64,000 bases of DNA. It comes from Lobosporangium transversale (lineage: Eukaryota; Mortierellomycota; Mortierellomycetes; Mortierellales; Mortierellaceae). The notes below the pieces were generated by a model. The model did no database searches, was not told the DNA's origin, and worked only from the letters and a program-made list of their open reading frames with translations. Both the position numbers and the translations under genes were made by a program. Where the stretch lies: the NCBI RefSeq assembly GCF_002105155.1, contig NW_019028983.1:372001-436000 (forward strand), written 5' to 3'. Below are positions 1 to 12,111 of the stretch, one piece after another; the first letter of the stretch is position 1, and every line of letters starts with the position of its first letter.

Positions 1-1272
1 TCAAAGTAACCGGATATGGGAAAGAGTATGAGGTATGTATTACAAATTTTTCTTATACAAACATATTATATGATCCAAGGAACAGATAGCTGACTTGGTA
101 TTGTGCTGATATATCGAAATAGATCACACAATCTATCATGTTTTTCGTGGTGCTGTCTATCATATCCACAGTCATTTCCCTGCCATTTTCGCTTTACTCC
201 ACTTTTGTGATTGAAGAGCGTCACGGGTTCAACAAACAGACCTTGAAATTGTATTTCACCGACATGATCAAAGGACATCTTGTTGCAGGGGCAATTGGAA
301 TGCCTTTCTTGGCTGGATTCCTCAAGATCATCAAGATCAGCGGAGACAATTTTTACTTTTATGTCTGGTTATTCATGTAAGTATATATATATATATATAT
401 ATTTAAAAAAATACTATTAGAATACTAACTAGATAACAATGTATTCCCTTCATCATAGCGTCGTGTTCCAACTCATCATGGTCTCTATCTTTCCCACATT
501 TATTCAACCCTTGTTCAACAAGTTTGATCCGCTTCCTGAAGGCGAGCTTCGTACGATGATCGAGGCTCTTGCATCTCGTATCCACTTCCCATTGACCAAG
601 TTATTTGTGATTGATGGTAGCAAGCGCTCAGGCCATTCGAACGCGTATTTTTATGGTTTTTTTAAGAACAAACGTATCGTTCTTTATGATACTCTTCTGG
701 AGCACTCGAGCAACGACGAGATCTGTGCTGTTCTTGGTAAGTGTGTAGTAGAATCAGGGGAATGCACAAGATACTTAGGTTTCATTGCAGCTAAATTTTT
801 TTTGTCCAATCAATTATATATAGCACATGAACTTGGGCATTGGGCATGTAACCACACTCTCAAAATGCTAGCGTTCACGCAGGTTCACTTATTTGTGACA
901 TTTTACATGTTTTCTCAATTCGTCAACAACAAAGAAATGTACGAGTCATTCGGCTTCATGGATGTGACACCTACATTGGTGGGATTCCTGTTGTTCAACT
1001 ACATTTATTCGCCTGTTGAGAGTGTCATTGGATTCGTTGTTAATATTATCAGCCGACGTCATGAATTCCAAGCGGATAAATTTGCTCGTGATTTGGGATA
1101 CGCAGCCACATTAGCATCAGGATTGATCAAACTTCAGCTCAAAAACCTGGGCACTATGAACCCAGATTGGCTTCACTCCATGTATCATCGATCCCACCCT
1201 GAGTTGGTGGAACGCCTTAACGCCATCAAGTATCAAAAAAGCGACTCTACAAAGGCTGAGAAAGTTGAATAG
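1..1272 (+). CDS. STE24: CAAX prenyl protease 1 (STE24/ZMPSTE24 family), 3' part
   Basis: Zinc metalloprotease (M48A) of the ER/inner nuclear membrane that removes the AAX tripeptide from farnesylated proteins. The 5' part lies outside the window. Exons are <1-32, 123-376, 459-736 and 824-1272, and the phases join cleanly to give 336 residues plus stop. The exon 123-376 carries the family signature FVIEERHGFNKQT. The zinc site HELGHW is split by the intron at 737-823 (G|CA codon for Ala before His), and the third ligand is the Glu in RRHEFQADKFA near 1069. Several hydrophobic segments fit a multi-pass protein. Against the usual 430-475 residues, roughly the first 110 are missing only because the window begins here. 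Recognition is confident; the exact splice sites are inferred. Confidence 0.93.
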
Positions 1273-1591
1273 GAAATATTCATTGAATTCTTTTTTTTTT
1301 TTTTTTTTTTTTTTACATTGTACAATACCAATAAGAGCTCGATAGGAGAGCTCGTATTGATTAAATTTCCAAGCTGATGATATTAAACTAGATATAAAAG
1401 ATGCGCAAAACGAATTAAAGAAAAAAAAAAAAAATCATTGCATTATTGACTATTCTGTACGTGTGTACACTGTGTTCTTCCAAAGTTTTTCTACATGATC
1501 AAGAAACGCCATCGAGGGAGGTCTATCATTAACGAAATCGTCCTACTGCTGTCTGAAAGTGTTCTTTCCTGATAGTATATCAATGTAAAGC

Positions 1592-2558
1592 TTATTGTTC
1601 CTTGGAGTTATCTTTGCGAGCAAGTACTCGGAAAGATTCTACAAGACGTTACAAATCGTCAGAAATAAGAAAAATTAAGATCATGATGGTAATAACAATA
1701 AGATATATCCTAATATATCGTATTTCTTGCTAATATTGCATACTCAAGGCAATTTCTGTCAACTGTTTCTCGCTACCGTCCTTGGCAGTATAGGAACGGT
1801 AATGGATAGGCCCTTCTACGTAGACCATGTCACCCTTCTTGACGCGATCTGCCAAATATGGATTCCTTTTTTGATCCCATGACACAATTCTATGCCAATG
1901 AGTCGTCTGGACAGAGTTACCTAAGAACGATCCACATAGAAAACAAGAAAAAGTCATGGACTTGCTTTATTACACTCTAACTGAGAAAATTGCTTTCCTT
2001 TGGAGGGTTCAAACGATAACCGAACGACTTATCGTTATTATCTTTTTGTAATTTTTCATTTTCTTACCATCCGCACCCTTACGAACTTCAGAAGTAGCAA
2101 CTGAGAAATGGACAACTGAGCGGTTTTCAATAGGAGTATTAAGCTCTGCATCTTGTCCAACATACCCGATAATAGAGGCCTTATTAACTTTATTAAAGAA
2201 AAAGTAATAATACAATTAGCCAATTTTCTAATAGAAAACAAACTAATATTTTTAAAGTCGCGTGCGCATCAATAAGGGTGGCTGTTTTTTTTTTTTTTTT
2301 TTTTTGCCTTACGAAGGGTACGGACAGATCCAATAGCAGACTATTGTTGAGAGTGCATTTTCAAGGAGATAGTAAAAAAAAAAGTGTTGAAGTATATATG
2401 AAGTTGAGTAGTTGAGTACGTGTTTTTGCAGAAAAGACGCGTCATTCTTGAGGTTTGAAAGTAGTGGGTGTTCTGTGAATGTGCATTATACTGAAATGTA
2501 TAAACTATAAACTGACCGTGGCAATGCGCTTGGCAGCAGGATTGATTGATAGAAGCAT
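1592..2558 (-). CDS. RIM1: mitochondrial single-stranded DNA-binding protein
   Basis: OB-fold SSB of mitochondrial DNA replication. Five exons on the minus strand (2517-2558, 2313-2340, 2068-2187, 1744-1920, 1592-1638) join in phase to 414 nt, or 137 residues. The first two exons give a short Arg/Ser-containing N-terminus that could be a mitochondrial import signal. The OB fold follows (NKASIIGYVGQDAEL, then VVHFSVATSEV, then TTHWHRIVSWD). The last exon (TEIALKSFRVLARKD) replaces an apparent stop just inside the final intron and restores the normal C-terminal strand and length. Introns hold poly(T/A) tracts. Bacterial or mitochondrial SSB is the only family that fits; the two small 5' exons are the least certain part. 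Confidence 0.86.
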
Positions 2559-3392
2559 GGCGATGGTCGTTAAAAAAAGTAATGGAGAATACAATAATAA
2601 AATACGCTCAATTGTCTTATTGACCACAAACAGGGGATAACACTCCGGTTCATTAAGCAGTCCGATAACGTGATGCATCTTTTATTTTACAACGTCCAGA
2701 CTTTACTCTTAACGGAGGGTCCGGGTACCAACCCGGAAAATTCGTTTTTCTTTGGATCAAAGTAAGGGGCAAAGAGGTATGGCCCACGACCTGAGTATGG
2801 AGCAGGTTCATTTTCCTTTGTATAAACCCAGTCTTTGCATTGTCACAAAATGCAATCGTCCCACTGTATTACGGATTAGAGGAGAGTCTTTAGAAGATAG
2901 AAAGAATTGTTTATGTGATGCACCCCACTACCAAATAAAAAAAAATCTAGACTTTACAATGGGTCCAGAACTCTGTAAAGAATACATGCAAGATAGCGAA
3001 TTGAGTTTGAACGCTTGAACATGTCAGGTGTAGATTATTATCATGCAAGCAGGCGTGGCAGGACAAACTTGATCATCTTTTGTTTGCATGCAAGAGTTTG
3101 GAGCCCACTCGCCATCTTCTCACTGTATGCATCTACTCAACTGGGGGGTTGTGTTCAGAAAATTTCTGCATTCACACCCATGGAAGTGTAGAGCTCTTTC
3201 TTTTTTTTCTTCTTCTCTCTCTTCCCTTCTCTTTCTCTCTCTCTTTCTTTCTTTCCCTATTTTCCGTTCTCGCCTCGTTTGTCATTACATCTCTGAGTGT
3301 ACAGTACAATTGCAGGCTCTATTGTCCTCAATACCACTGTTTTTTGCATCTTTCCAATCTCCCTCCTCCACAACGCACAACACCACAGTATC
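2559..3392. promoter_or_regulatory. intergenic region with CT-rich tract before the next gene
   Basis: No gene is supported here. Positions about 3197-3270 are an almost pure pyrimidine run on the plus strand. Such CT-rich stretches occur before several start codons in this window (also near 10.25-10.41 kb, 44.13-44.24 kb and 51.3-51.42 kb), so it is probably part of the promoter or 5' UTR of the gene starting at 3393. That role is inferred from position and composition. Confidence 0.4.
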
Positions 3393-5235
3393 ATGAGTGT
3401 TGCCGTACCTGCATATAAAAATGCCTGTATTGCGCCCGAGCGTTCCGGTGCAGCGGTCTGGCTGATAGGAGTTTCGCCTGTATCTGAAGGTCGCTTGGAG
3501 GCCTATACTGTCAGCCTGTCCAACATCAACGCTCCTACTGCCACACTTGTTGCGAGCCAGCTTGACGTCTTAGCTTGGAGTAGCCAGGCCGAGAAGGCAT
3601 GTTTCAACTTCCCAGGATTAGGCCCCAGCATGAGCAGCCCTATTCTCCTGCAGCAATTTGGCCCAAAATCTTATTTCACCAACATTTTTCCAAACGGCAC
3701 ATTCGAATCTGCAGCTAACTTTCAATCAATGGGCTTTGTCTCGCCAAGGTTGGCCAGTCTCTCCGGCGCTGTGGGGGACCTAAACTGGCTCACAGCTGTT
3801 GCGAACGTATCCTCTGTGCGGACAAATTCTCCTTGGACTGGCGTGCGTTTGAACGGAACTGATTTATACAACAGTGTTCAAGAGTAAGTGAGCTTGAATT
3901 TGGTCCCTCGCCATACCCATGCACAGCCTATTGTGAAATTTTGTTTATTTTACCTTTTTTTTTTGCTCATCAAACCACTGACATGCTGACCTTTGAGTGT
4001 TCAGTTATATTCTTACTCAGTACCCGACCAGTAACCCACTTTTGTCAGTTGGGGCTTATGTGCCATCTTCCAACACCCCGGCTCAAGGGTATCATATTGT
4101 TTTTGACAATATCGGGGGTGGAGTGGCCTACACGACCCTGGCCTCTGCCGGGTCTATTGTATCGAACCTTGATCGAATCCTATCTCTTTCCAACCCTCAG
4201 AGCGTGGACATGAATGGTATCAAACTGACAAAAGATGCCATTCCGATCACTATGGCGTCGGTCGCCTATATTCTGGATCGAGCATTAGATGGCTCTTGCG
4301 TCCTTTATACTCTGAACCCTAGTCAGTCTATGCAACTCCAGCGTGTACCTATCAAGGGCGATGTCCCCCCATTCTCTGCTTCTATTGCAGCAACTATTCT
4401 GAATTCGCGAATTGTGATTTATGGAGCCTCGAGCGGTACCACTGCTACATCCAGATTCAATGCATTTGACACGGTTGATGGTACTTGGAGTGGACCTGGA
4501 TTGGTTAAAGTAAACGTGACTCCTTCTAATGGTTCAACCCCCTCAGGTGGTCAACCCGCACCAACGTCCATAAGTCCCTCTGGTGATCCTGACAAAGGAG
4601 CTCCCTTGGGCGCAATCATTGGAGGTGTTGTTGGCGGTTTAGTTTTGATTGCTCTAGTTGCGTTCCTGGCTATCCGTCATCGTCGTAAACCTAAGCCTGC
4701 CTCTACAGCCATAACAGTTGCAACGACAGGAGATGCCGGGCCAGTAATGGCAGCAGCGGCAGCAGGAGCGGGAGCAGCATTTAGCGTCCCAGGAAAGAAC
4801 GATGGGTTCCTTACCAATCAACCTCCCATGCAACAAAGCTATAGCCCCCTTCAGCAGAACCAACAACAGTCGATACAGCAGGCACAATTCTCCCAACAGC
4901 AACAGCAACAGCAATATAATCCTCACCACTCGTACATTCCACCAGCCTATGTTGAGCCTGCCAAGGATGGATCTGCATCGTCTCAGCAGCAGCAAAGTCC
5001 CGTTCTTTTCCAAAATCAGCAGCATCATTCGTATGTGCCTCCTACAATAAATGCTAATGCACAACAACCAGCACAACCAAACATTTTCCAGCCTCAGAGT
5101 GAGGCCTCTAGCAACCCCAGGTATAGCCATGCGACCTACACTCCATCAGTTAGCACACCTCAGGCCTCATATACCCTTGCCAGTCAAGTGCATACCTCTC
5201 CAACAGGTGCAACCTCTGGCCCTCAGCATTTCTAA
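3393..5235 (+). CDS. single-pass membrane protein with large ectodomain and Gln-rich tail
   Basis: Two exons (3393-3883 and 4005-5235) give 573 residues. Residues 1-330 look like a folded, possibly beta-propeller-type ectodomain with N-glycosylation sequons. A Ser/Thr/Pro/Gly stalk follows, then one strong transmembrane segment near residues 364-387 (GAIIGGVVGGLVLIALVAFL) and a basic stop-transfer RHRRK. The cytoplasmic tail of about 185 residues is rich in Gln, Pro and Tyr. The layout is that of a type I surface protein. No conventional signal peptide follows the chosen ATG, so an upstream 5' exon may be missing or the N-terminus may be mis-set. I do not recognise a named family; similarity to kelch/galactose-oxidase-like fungal surface proteins is only an impression. 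Confidence 0.8.
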
Positions 5236-5500
5236 CTTCCAAAAAAATAAGGATACGTTTAGTGAAAGTGCGATATCAGGAAAAGAATGATATTTTCCAC
5301 TCTTCAATTATAAGAATTGAACAAAAAAGCAAAAACACAGACAAATAAGTAATTAATAATAATAATATATTGAAATACTTCTTAATTGGATGTCATTTTT
5401 ACCTGTATGAGCGCGACCTCCAGTTGAAGGACGGCCATCATGTCATGTATTAAGTTAAAATGTAAAAACATGTGTCTGAAATAAGGACGCTACTATTGAC

Positions 5501-5539
5501 TTTTTTTTTTTTTTTTTTTTTTTTTTTGGGGGGGGGGGG
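5501..5539. repeat. T27-G12 homopolymer junction
   Basis: Twenty-seven T followed directly by twelve G, in the convergent 3' interval between the membrane-protein gene and the chitin synthase-like gene. Poly(T) is common in this window but a run of G is not. Confidence 0.9.
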
Positions 5540-5601
5540 AGTTGCTGTAGAGAATAGAGGTTTCTGTTCAAAGGTATATTTACAAACATTCTGCTCCTAA
5601 T

Positions 5602-8600
5602 CTAGCGCCTGAAAAACTGCCAAATCCATCCTATGAGGTAAACAAGGCTGCCCAGGAATCTGCCAGTAGCGCCGATCGTAATAGTCCAAACGATAATTAT
5701 CACATAGAGATTTGAGCCGTCCTTCAGCACCAAGTACGGCGCCAATTGATCCGATGAAATAGTGATCACTAATGCGCCATTCACCACAATCCATAAAAGT
5801 AAGATTCGAGTTCGGAAAGTACGATAGTAATCAGACTGCATCGTTTTGATATCATCTCGTCGTACTACTTTCGCAGTGTTGGAAGTAGATGTAGAGGACA
5901 CACTGGTTTTAGAGCTTTGCGAAGGGAGTTTAGTAGAAGAGCCAGTATGAACAGGGAGTAGGGTGGAAGTGGATACAGAGGCTATAGATTTTGGTCTCTT
6001 CTTGCGATCAAGGTCATCAATGGCGTCTTGGTATGCGGATGAAACGTATTGTTCGTCTGGCATAAGTACTGTTGAGGCATGATAAATTGCATCACGACTA
6101 ATAAGAGGATCTTTTTCGTGGTCTTCGGGTTCTTTGATCCCCCAACTACATGGAAGAAGGCAAAAAAGAGCGGGAAGAAAAAGAAAAAGAAAGAAGAAAA
6201 AAGTCAAGTTTAATTTTCCGTTAGCAAGGGCTTCCTTGAGGATGTAATTTGTGTTATGCATGCAGTGTATCTCGTACTTGACTTCGTGCATGTTACAGAA
6301 GGCGTAGACACCCAGAACGCTGACATAGCTGGGCAACAAAAGTAGAAATTGGAGAAAGCAAGCTATCATATGCCATGGTTCCCCGTACAAGACGGCTGAA
6401 AGGACATACACCGCATAGCAGCAAACTAGCGCGAGAATTAAAACATGATATCCGGCGGCTTTGAATACCGCCACTACGGTTTCGAGGGATGTCCAGTCTG
6501 CATAAGGCAAAAAACTGGTAGCATGAATAAATGTCAAATAGCCCGCTGAAAAGAGGATGTAGGCTTGAATGCAAGCAAAGAAGACGAAGCTAAGAATGAA
6601 GAGATAGAGCGAATTTCTACTCGGATAGCGCCAGACATGCATAGCAAAAAGCTTTTTAATAAGTGATGGCACAAATTTTCTTTCAGAAATAAATAACGGA
6701 TGATTTAACTTACCCTCGAGGTCGATTGCCCATAGAGATCATCATCACGACAACGATTAGACAAATGTAAATATATCGTGTCAACATGAACGCTGTCCCG
6801 CCGAGAGTAATACGAGAGCTATTTGCCAGGGTTTGTGCCATATAATAGAAAACAAGATAGTAGTTTCCCTAAACAATTTTTTTTAAGGATATGAATCCAA
6901 CATTTCCACTGCGTGTTAGTAATGAAATATGGCCGTCTAAATAAGAAGGTGCATTCCAAAACTATAACTAATAGCTGAAAAAGCTACATACCAGAGCCAA
7001 GAACCAGAAAGCCGTATCACAGCCCAAATAGATGATCTCTAGTGTTAACCACAGCTTCCTTAATAAGCTATGTCCGCTCCTCCATATGGCCGATACATGC
7101 GAAACTGCATAGATTAATCCAAAGAATCGTCTGTTTTGCCATTTCCGCTTCATACCCAGGAATGAGCCGATACCCGCTGGTAATTCCGTTTCTGCCCAGG
7201 CGGATTGGACGTATTGCATAGTGTATTGAGCGTTCATCCGAGTTGTGATTAAGAAAGGCAAAATCTGGTCTTCAGCAAAATAAGAGTACTGTAATACTTC
7301 ACCAACGTCCCGATGATCCTCGCTGAAAACAAGATAGTCCGGTTCAAAGTAGGCAGTAAGTGGTCCCTTGCCGGAAATTGGCTCCGGCAATAATGCCTCA
7401 TAGCGATAGGCGACAAGAGCGCCAGGCATAACGGAAATATAACCAAAAATGCTCTCGAATGGTTTTTCAAGAACGCTGGAGACTTTGTATTCAAAAACCT
7501 GGGCGGCGATAATAGGGTTCAGGACCTTCCACCACAACAAGCCTTTAGCGACTCGGATCTCGCCACATGCACCAGCAATCTGTGGGTTTTTATCGAAGGC
7601 ATCCCAGAGATGAAACAAGCTCCCATTTCCAATCTTCGTCCCTGCAGTCGTGAGTAATGTGATCCTGGGCTTGAGTAATGGACATAGGGCATTGAAAAAC
7701 CAGCGATGCGAATTAAGTTTCTTAGTGTGTCGCTCTTTCAGACAAAATACAATTTGAATGGGTGGAAACCGGTGTTTGTTGGTATTCTTCAGTGTCCGTC
7801 CCTTCAACCGCAGTTTACTATTCACCGACACTTGAGTTGAGTACTATTGAAGCACAGGAGGGAAAAAAAAATGAGAAGGAGCTCAATCAGCACTCGGTAG
7901 CATTACAGGCAAGCCTTTTGTTTTACGCGTTTATCCTTACTTCGAAAATGTGTGCTTCCACCGCTTTTCCATTGACTTGATTTTTAGCTACCCCTTCCTG
8001 CCAGCAGCCCATGGCAGCGAGAACTTTAAGGATAAGCGGGTTTAGATTTCGCCTTCCGTCGGCAACAATGCAAATAACGACTTTTTGCCATGAGTCCTCC
8101 TCCGCCCACACTGGATTCTTGTGCGATCTGGATTTAGAGACCGAAAGACACATTTGCCGAATATTCTTGATCAAAGAGTGCAGTGTCAGACAGAATTCCT
8201 GTGGTGTTTCCTATAGTCATCAATTATTCAATAATAACTCATCAGTCGTCTGCACTGCATTTTTTTTTTTTTTTTTTTTTTTTTACTGAGACCTATAGAT
8301 TCCGTCATGTACCTCATTGACTGTTAGGCATATAGCCAGCTCGATTGTCCTGTTCAAACTTTGTGTCCTAAGTTTGTATCTTCCTTCAGGCATCATATCC
8401 GCATCGCACGTTACAGCCATATAGCTCATTGTCTCAAACTCATGTCCTGATTGATAATCTACTGCTGACAGGTAACTTGTCGGCACAGGTGTATGCAATA
8501 CCAAATTTCCATCCGTTAATTGCACTTTTTTGGGTTTAAATTCATAGTGGATAGGTATGGGCATCGACATGGATGGAAATGAAATTTCTGGTAACCGAGA

Positions 8601-8966
8601 GGTCAACCCCCTTAGCCATGGAGCCTGAAGCCAGTGAGAAAGAGGATAGTATTGTGTTGAGGGACGATCGGGACTGTGCGTGTCATTAGCATAAGGCGGA
8701 TAAAGCTCATCGTGTGTATATGGAGTGGCTGTTGCTTCTAATGTTGGTGAGAGTGGTGGTGAGTATAGTGTTGTATTACTTGTTCTCTGACGACTCCTTG
8801 GTGTTTCACTTCCAACGCTCACTCTCCTGTTCCCTATTGGCATATCTGAAGGATATTGGCCCACCATCCTGTTGGTCTCTCTTGACGGGGATAAGCGCTG
8901 ATTCCTTGGTGTCGTTATGCCATTATCATTGAATTGTATTGATGTTGAGGGTCGGGATGAAGGCAT
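5602..8966 (-). CDS. chitin synthase-like protein with altered catalytic motifs
   Basis: Six minus-strand exons (8313-8966, 7941-8210, 6992-7843, 6714-6868, 6278-6679, 5602-6145) join in phase to 958 residues. The order is that of class I-III chitin synthases: Ser/Pro-rich N-terminus, the chitin synthase N domain (VQLTDGNLVLHTPVP, CIVADGRRNLNP), the glycosyltransferase domain (NSHRWFFNA, AGACGEI, EKPFESIFGYISVMPGA), then several membrane helices. Catalytic signatures are degenerate. The usual LLDVGT reads LLTTAGT (Asp lost), EDRIL reads EDQIL, and QRRRW reads MKRKW. Splice junctions restore family motifs, for example NE|ETPQEFC and HIFE|YSTQ, and no frame is broken. It may be an inactive paralog or partner of active synthases, or a divergent enzyme. 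Family assignment is firm; loss of activity is inference. Confidence 0.9.
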
Positions 8967-10470
8967 GGAGCACTGCGTTACTGTTTAGTCTCTCGCTTTA
9001 TGCTTATTAATCGACCTTGCTATTGACCAGACTGTGTCTTGAAGAGTAGTTATGGAGGTGCGTATTTCTATATAATATGATCTTGAAAAAAATACTTTTT
9101 TTTGTTGGGAACAACAATCGATTAGTATCTAATTGTTAACACAACATTCTCCTCAAGGATACTAGGCGCTAGTCATCACAAGATAGTTTAGCAGAATAGA
9201 ACTTCATAGAGGAATGTCTATCTATCGATATCTTTGTAGTAGCAATCATGTAGCGCTCTCTCGACGCCTAATATACAATGCACATACTTTGCATTGTGTC
9301 TATTGCAGTAAAATGACCGAGACTCCGACAATGTTGCTAGTCTCAAGCCAAGAGGCAGGCAGGGTCTTACCAATAATGTTGTTGTGAATTATGAAATCCG
9401 TGATATCATCAAATATGGATTGGCATTAAATTAGTTGGTTAAAGGATGTCCCCAAAGACAGTTATGAAGAGAAATGGAGGGAGGAAGAAAAAAGAAAGAC
9501 AAAGGAGAGAGGAAGAGAGGAAGGCAAAGGAATCCTTGCCATCAACCCACCAGCATGCCTGAGAACAAAAGACCCTATTGCAAGAGGGGTGGTAATATGA
9601 TCAACACATTGACAACACTGACCACCCATCAGCATACCGCTACGACAAATTATGAAAAAAGGGGTGAATAAATCGATCTGCTGACAGTGCTTCTTTTTGT
9701 GGCCACTCGTCAAATCATCAACGTTTGAGGGCCCCTCTGCAAGGTATCTATCCACTGCATATTTCAACGTCATCTGTAATCTAGGTAATCTAGCTTTGGC
9801 TTTTTGCACCATTCCTTGTTCTTTGTGCTAAATTACCATGTGGGGAATAGACTGCTTTCAACCGTCCCTTTTTCTGAGAACGGAAGGATAGGTGGGTCAA
9901 ACACTGTTCATCCCTGGCAGCATGTTTTGCCGACAGAGACACCTATCTCCATGTCTATTCCGTCATTGATCCTTGATAAAGTAAAAAAGGAAAAGGATAC
10001 CCAATCATGAAGGGACGTCAATTTCCCAAACATTGTTACTGAAAATAAATTGTTGTATAAATTTATATATAAACGTTATATTTAAACGTAACAAGTTCAA
10101 ATTTATTTTAAATCAGCGACTTTGCCAACAGAATGCCATGCTTTGTGGCCAAAGACAAGGCAGCCCGAGATTTACATCACTTTCAAGAGTCACAGTCTTC
10201 CAGCCCAATGCCTGGTAAGAACGGTCAAAAAAGAAAGTTTTTATTTCCCTGATGTTTCCTTTCTTTTCTTTTTCCCTCACATCTTCCTTCAGTCGTTGAT
10301 TTTCTACATCCCCCATCTTTCTGCCTCTCCACTCTTACTCACGATCGCATCCCTTCAGCTCATTTGCCTTTCTCATTCACATTTCTCTCTCTCTCTCTCT
10401 CTTTTTTTTTAAGCTAAGCTGATCAACACTTCTTTTTACACACCTTAAATCCCTTCAACAGTACAAAACT
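8967..10470. other. intergenic interval, no supported gene
   Basis: I see no convincing coding exon. Positions 9473-9545 are purine-rich on the plus strand and about 10250-10412 are strongly CT-rich, ending in a (CT)n-T9 run just before the carrier gene. This interval should contain the divergent promoters of the chitin synthase-like gene and the carrier gene. Confidence 0.5.
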
Positions 10471-11755
10471 ATGGCCGGTGGTTCAAAACTTTCACCTTTT
10501 GGTCATGCCATAGCTGGAACCGGAGGTGCCATGTTCGCATTGACGTGTACCTACCCTCTGGACATGTATGTCCGTGCCTACCCTTTATGCTTGGGGTGTG
10601 ACAAAATTGATTCTTGTTCGCTTTATGGACTTCTTTTTTTTTTTTTATTAAAAAAAAAAAAAAAAAAACGTTAATGTTATTGTCAATGTGCTTCGTTAAA
10701 GATGATCATGCTGGGAGGAACCAAGATAGAACGAGCATTTGTGGCTAATCGACAAACCCATTAAACTTTCTATACATTATTGTTGTCCGTCTTTGTCACT
10801 TTAGTATCAAGACACGCATGCAAGTCAGGTCCAAATCCACGGCTGATTCATCAGATCCAAATGTTTATCTATCTACGACCGATGCTGTTCAAAAGATCAT
10901 CAAAACCGAAGGTGTTACTGGTTTGTACGCTGGTCTCCTATCTGGACTTTTAGGTACTGCCTCTCAAAATTTTGCTTACTTCTATTGGTATACATTTCTC
11001 CGATCCGGTTATATTAAGCGACAGCCGGTCGGAGCAACTATCTCTACAATCATGGAGCTGTTGATCGGTGCTGGTGCTGGTGCTTTGGCACAGATTTTCA
11101 CTATTCCTGTCGCAGTTGTCACCACCCGGCAACAAACCATGCCCGTTGGTGAGCGATTGGATCTCAAATCAACTGCTATGGAGATTGTGAATGAGGAGGG
11201 CTGGACAGGCCTTTGGAAGGGACTCAAGCCTTCTTTGGTGCTGGTTATCAACCCTGCGATCACATATGGTATGTACTCGCGCATTCAGGAAGTGGTATTG
11301 AAGGCGTTCCGTCGCAAGGATATGACCCCAGGATTGGTCTTCTTAGTTGGTGCCTTAGCAAAGACTTTGGCAACTATTGTCACCTATCCATACATTATGG
11401 CCAAGGTTCGTCTGCAATGGAAGCCTTCTAAGAAGGATGCTGCCACCCATAAGCCATATACAGGAGCCATTGATGTGCTCCAGCGTGTCTTTGAGAAGGA
11501 AGGCCTCAAGGGCTGGTATACAGTAAGTGCAACCTTTTTTTTTTTTTTTTTTTATATGTTTCCGATCATCTCAAACGCTAATGCCTGAGCGTAATTATTA
11601 TTTATTTATTTATTTTTTCGTAGGGAATGCAAGCTCAGATTTCAAAGGCTGTCATTTCTCAGGCATTGTTGTTCATGGTCAAGGATCAATTGGAGAAATA
11701 CACTATCCTCTTGTTCGCCCTTCTTTTTCGACAGAAGCGAAACAAAGTCATGTAA
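10471..11755 (+). CDS. peroxisomal-type mitochondrial carrier family protein (PMP47/ANT1-like)
   Basis: Three exons (10471-10565, 10805-11522, 11624-11755) give 314 residues, the normal length for a six-helix solute carrier. The first carrier signature is rebuilt across intron 1 as YPLDIIKTRMQ. A second, weaker one is TIPVAVVTTRQQ, and a third is TYPYIMAKVRLQ. The sequence GLYAGLLSGLLGTASQNFAY resembles peroxisomal adenine-nucleotide carriers of the PMP47/PMP34/ANT1 group, which exchange ATP across the peroxisomal membrane for fatty-acid activation. The C-terminus is basic (RQKRNKVM). Introns 1 and 2 hold T/A homopolymer runs. Membership of the carrier family is certain; substrate and organelle are inferred. 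Confidence 0.92.
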
Positions 11756-12111
11756 AAAAAGAGAAAAATGCCTAGGAGATTATATTACTCTGGGATGATT
11801 CCTCATCTTGCATAAATATTCCTTAAAGAAGGAAAGCATTGCCTGTATCTTGTATAGCTGTTCTTCTTGATCTGACTTAATAGATCATTTCAAAACAAAA
11901 ACAAAAAATTCCCCACTCTTTTTATAGACACATAATAAAAAATTCTTTTTAGATTGGCTACGGACCCAACGTTCTTCCGGACTGTGTTTTTAATGACAGG
12001 ATAGGACACAATTGCCACCAATTTCATGCAAACATCCTCCAAAAGCTCATTGAATACATTCAGGTCATTCTTTTCTTTTTTTTTTTTTTTTTTTTTCGTC
12101 CGCTGCTCATT

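Noticed and set aside
2752..3018. Plus-strand open stretch of 88 codons
   Set aside because: It starts at a non-ATG codon, has no recognisable motif and overlaps what should be promoter sequence.
3080..3418. Open frames over the CT-rich tract before the membrane-protein gene
   Set aside because: They are Leu/Ser/Phe low-complexity translations of a pyrimidine run.
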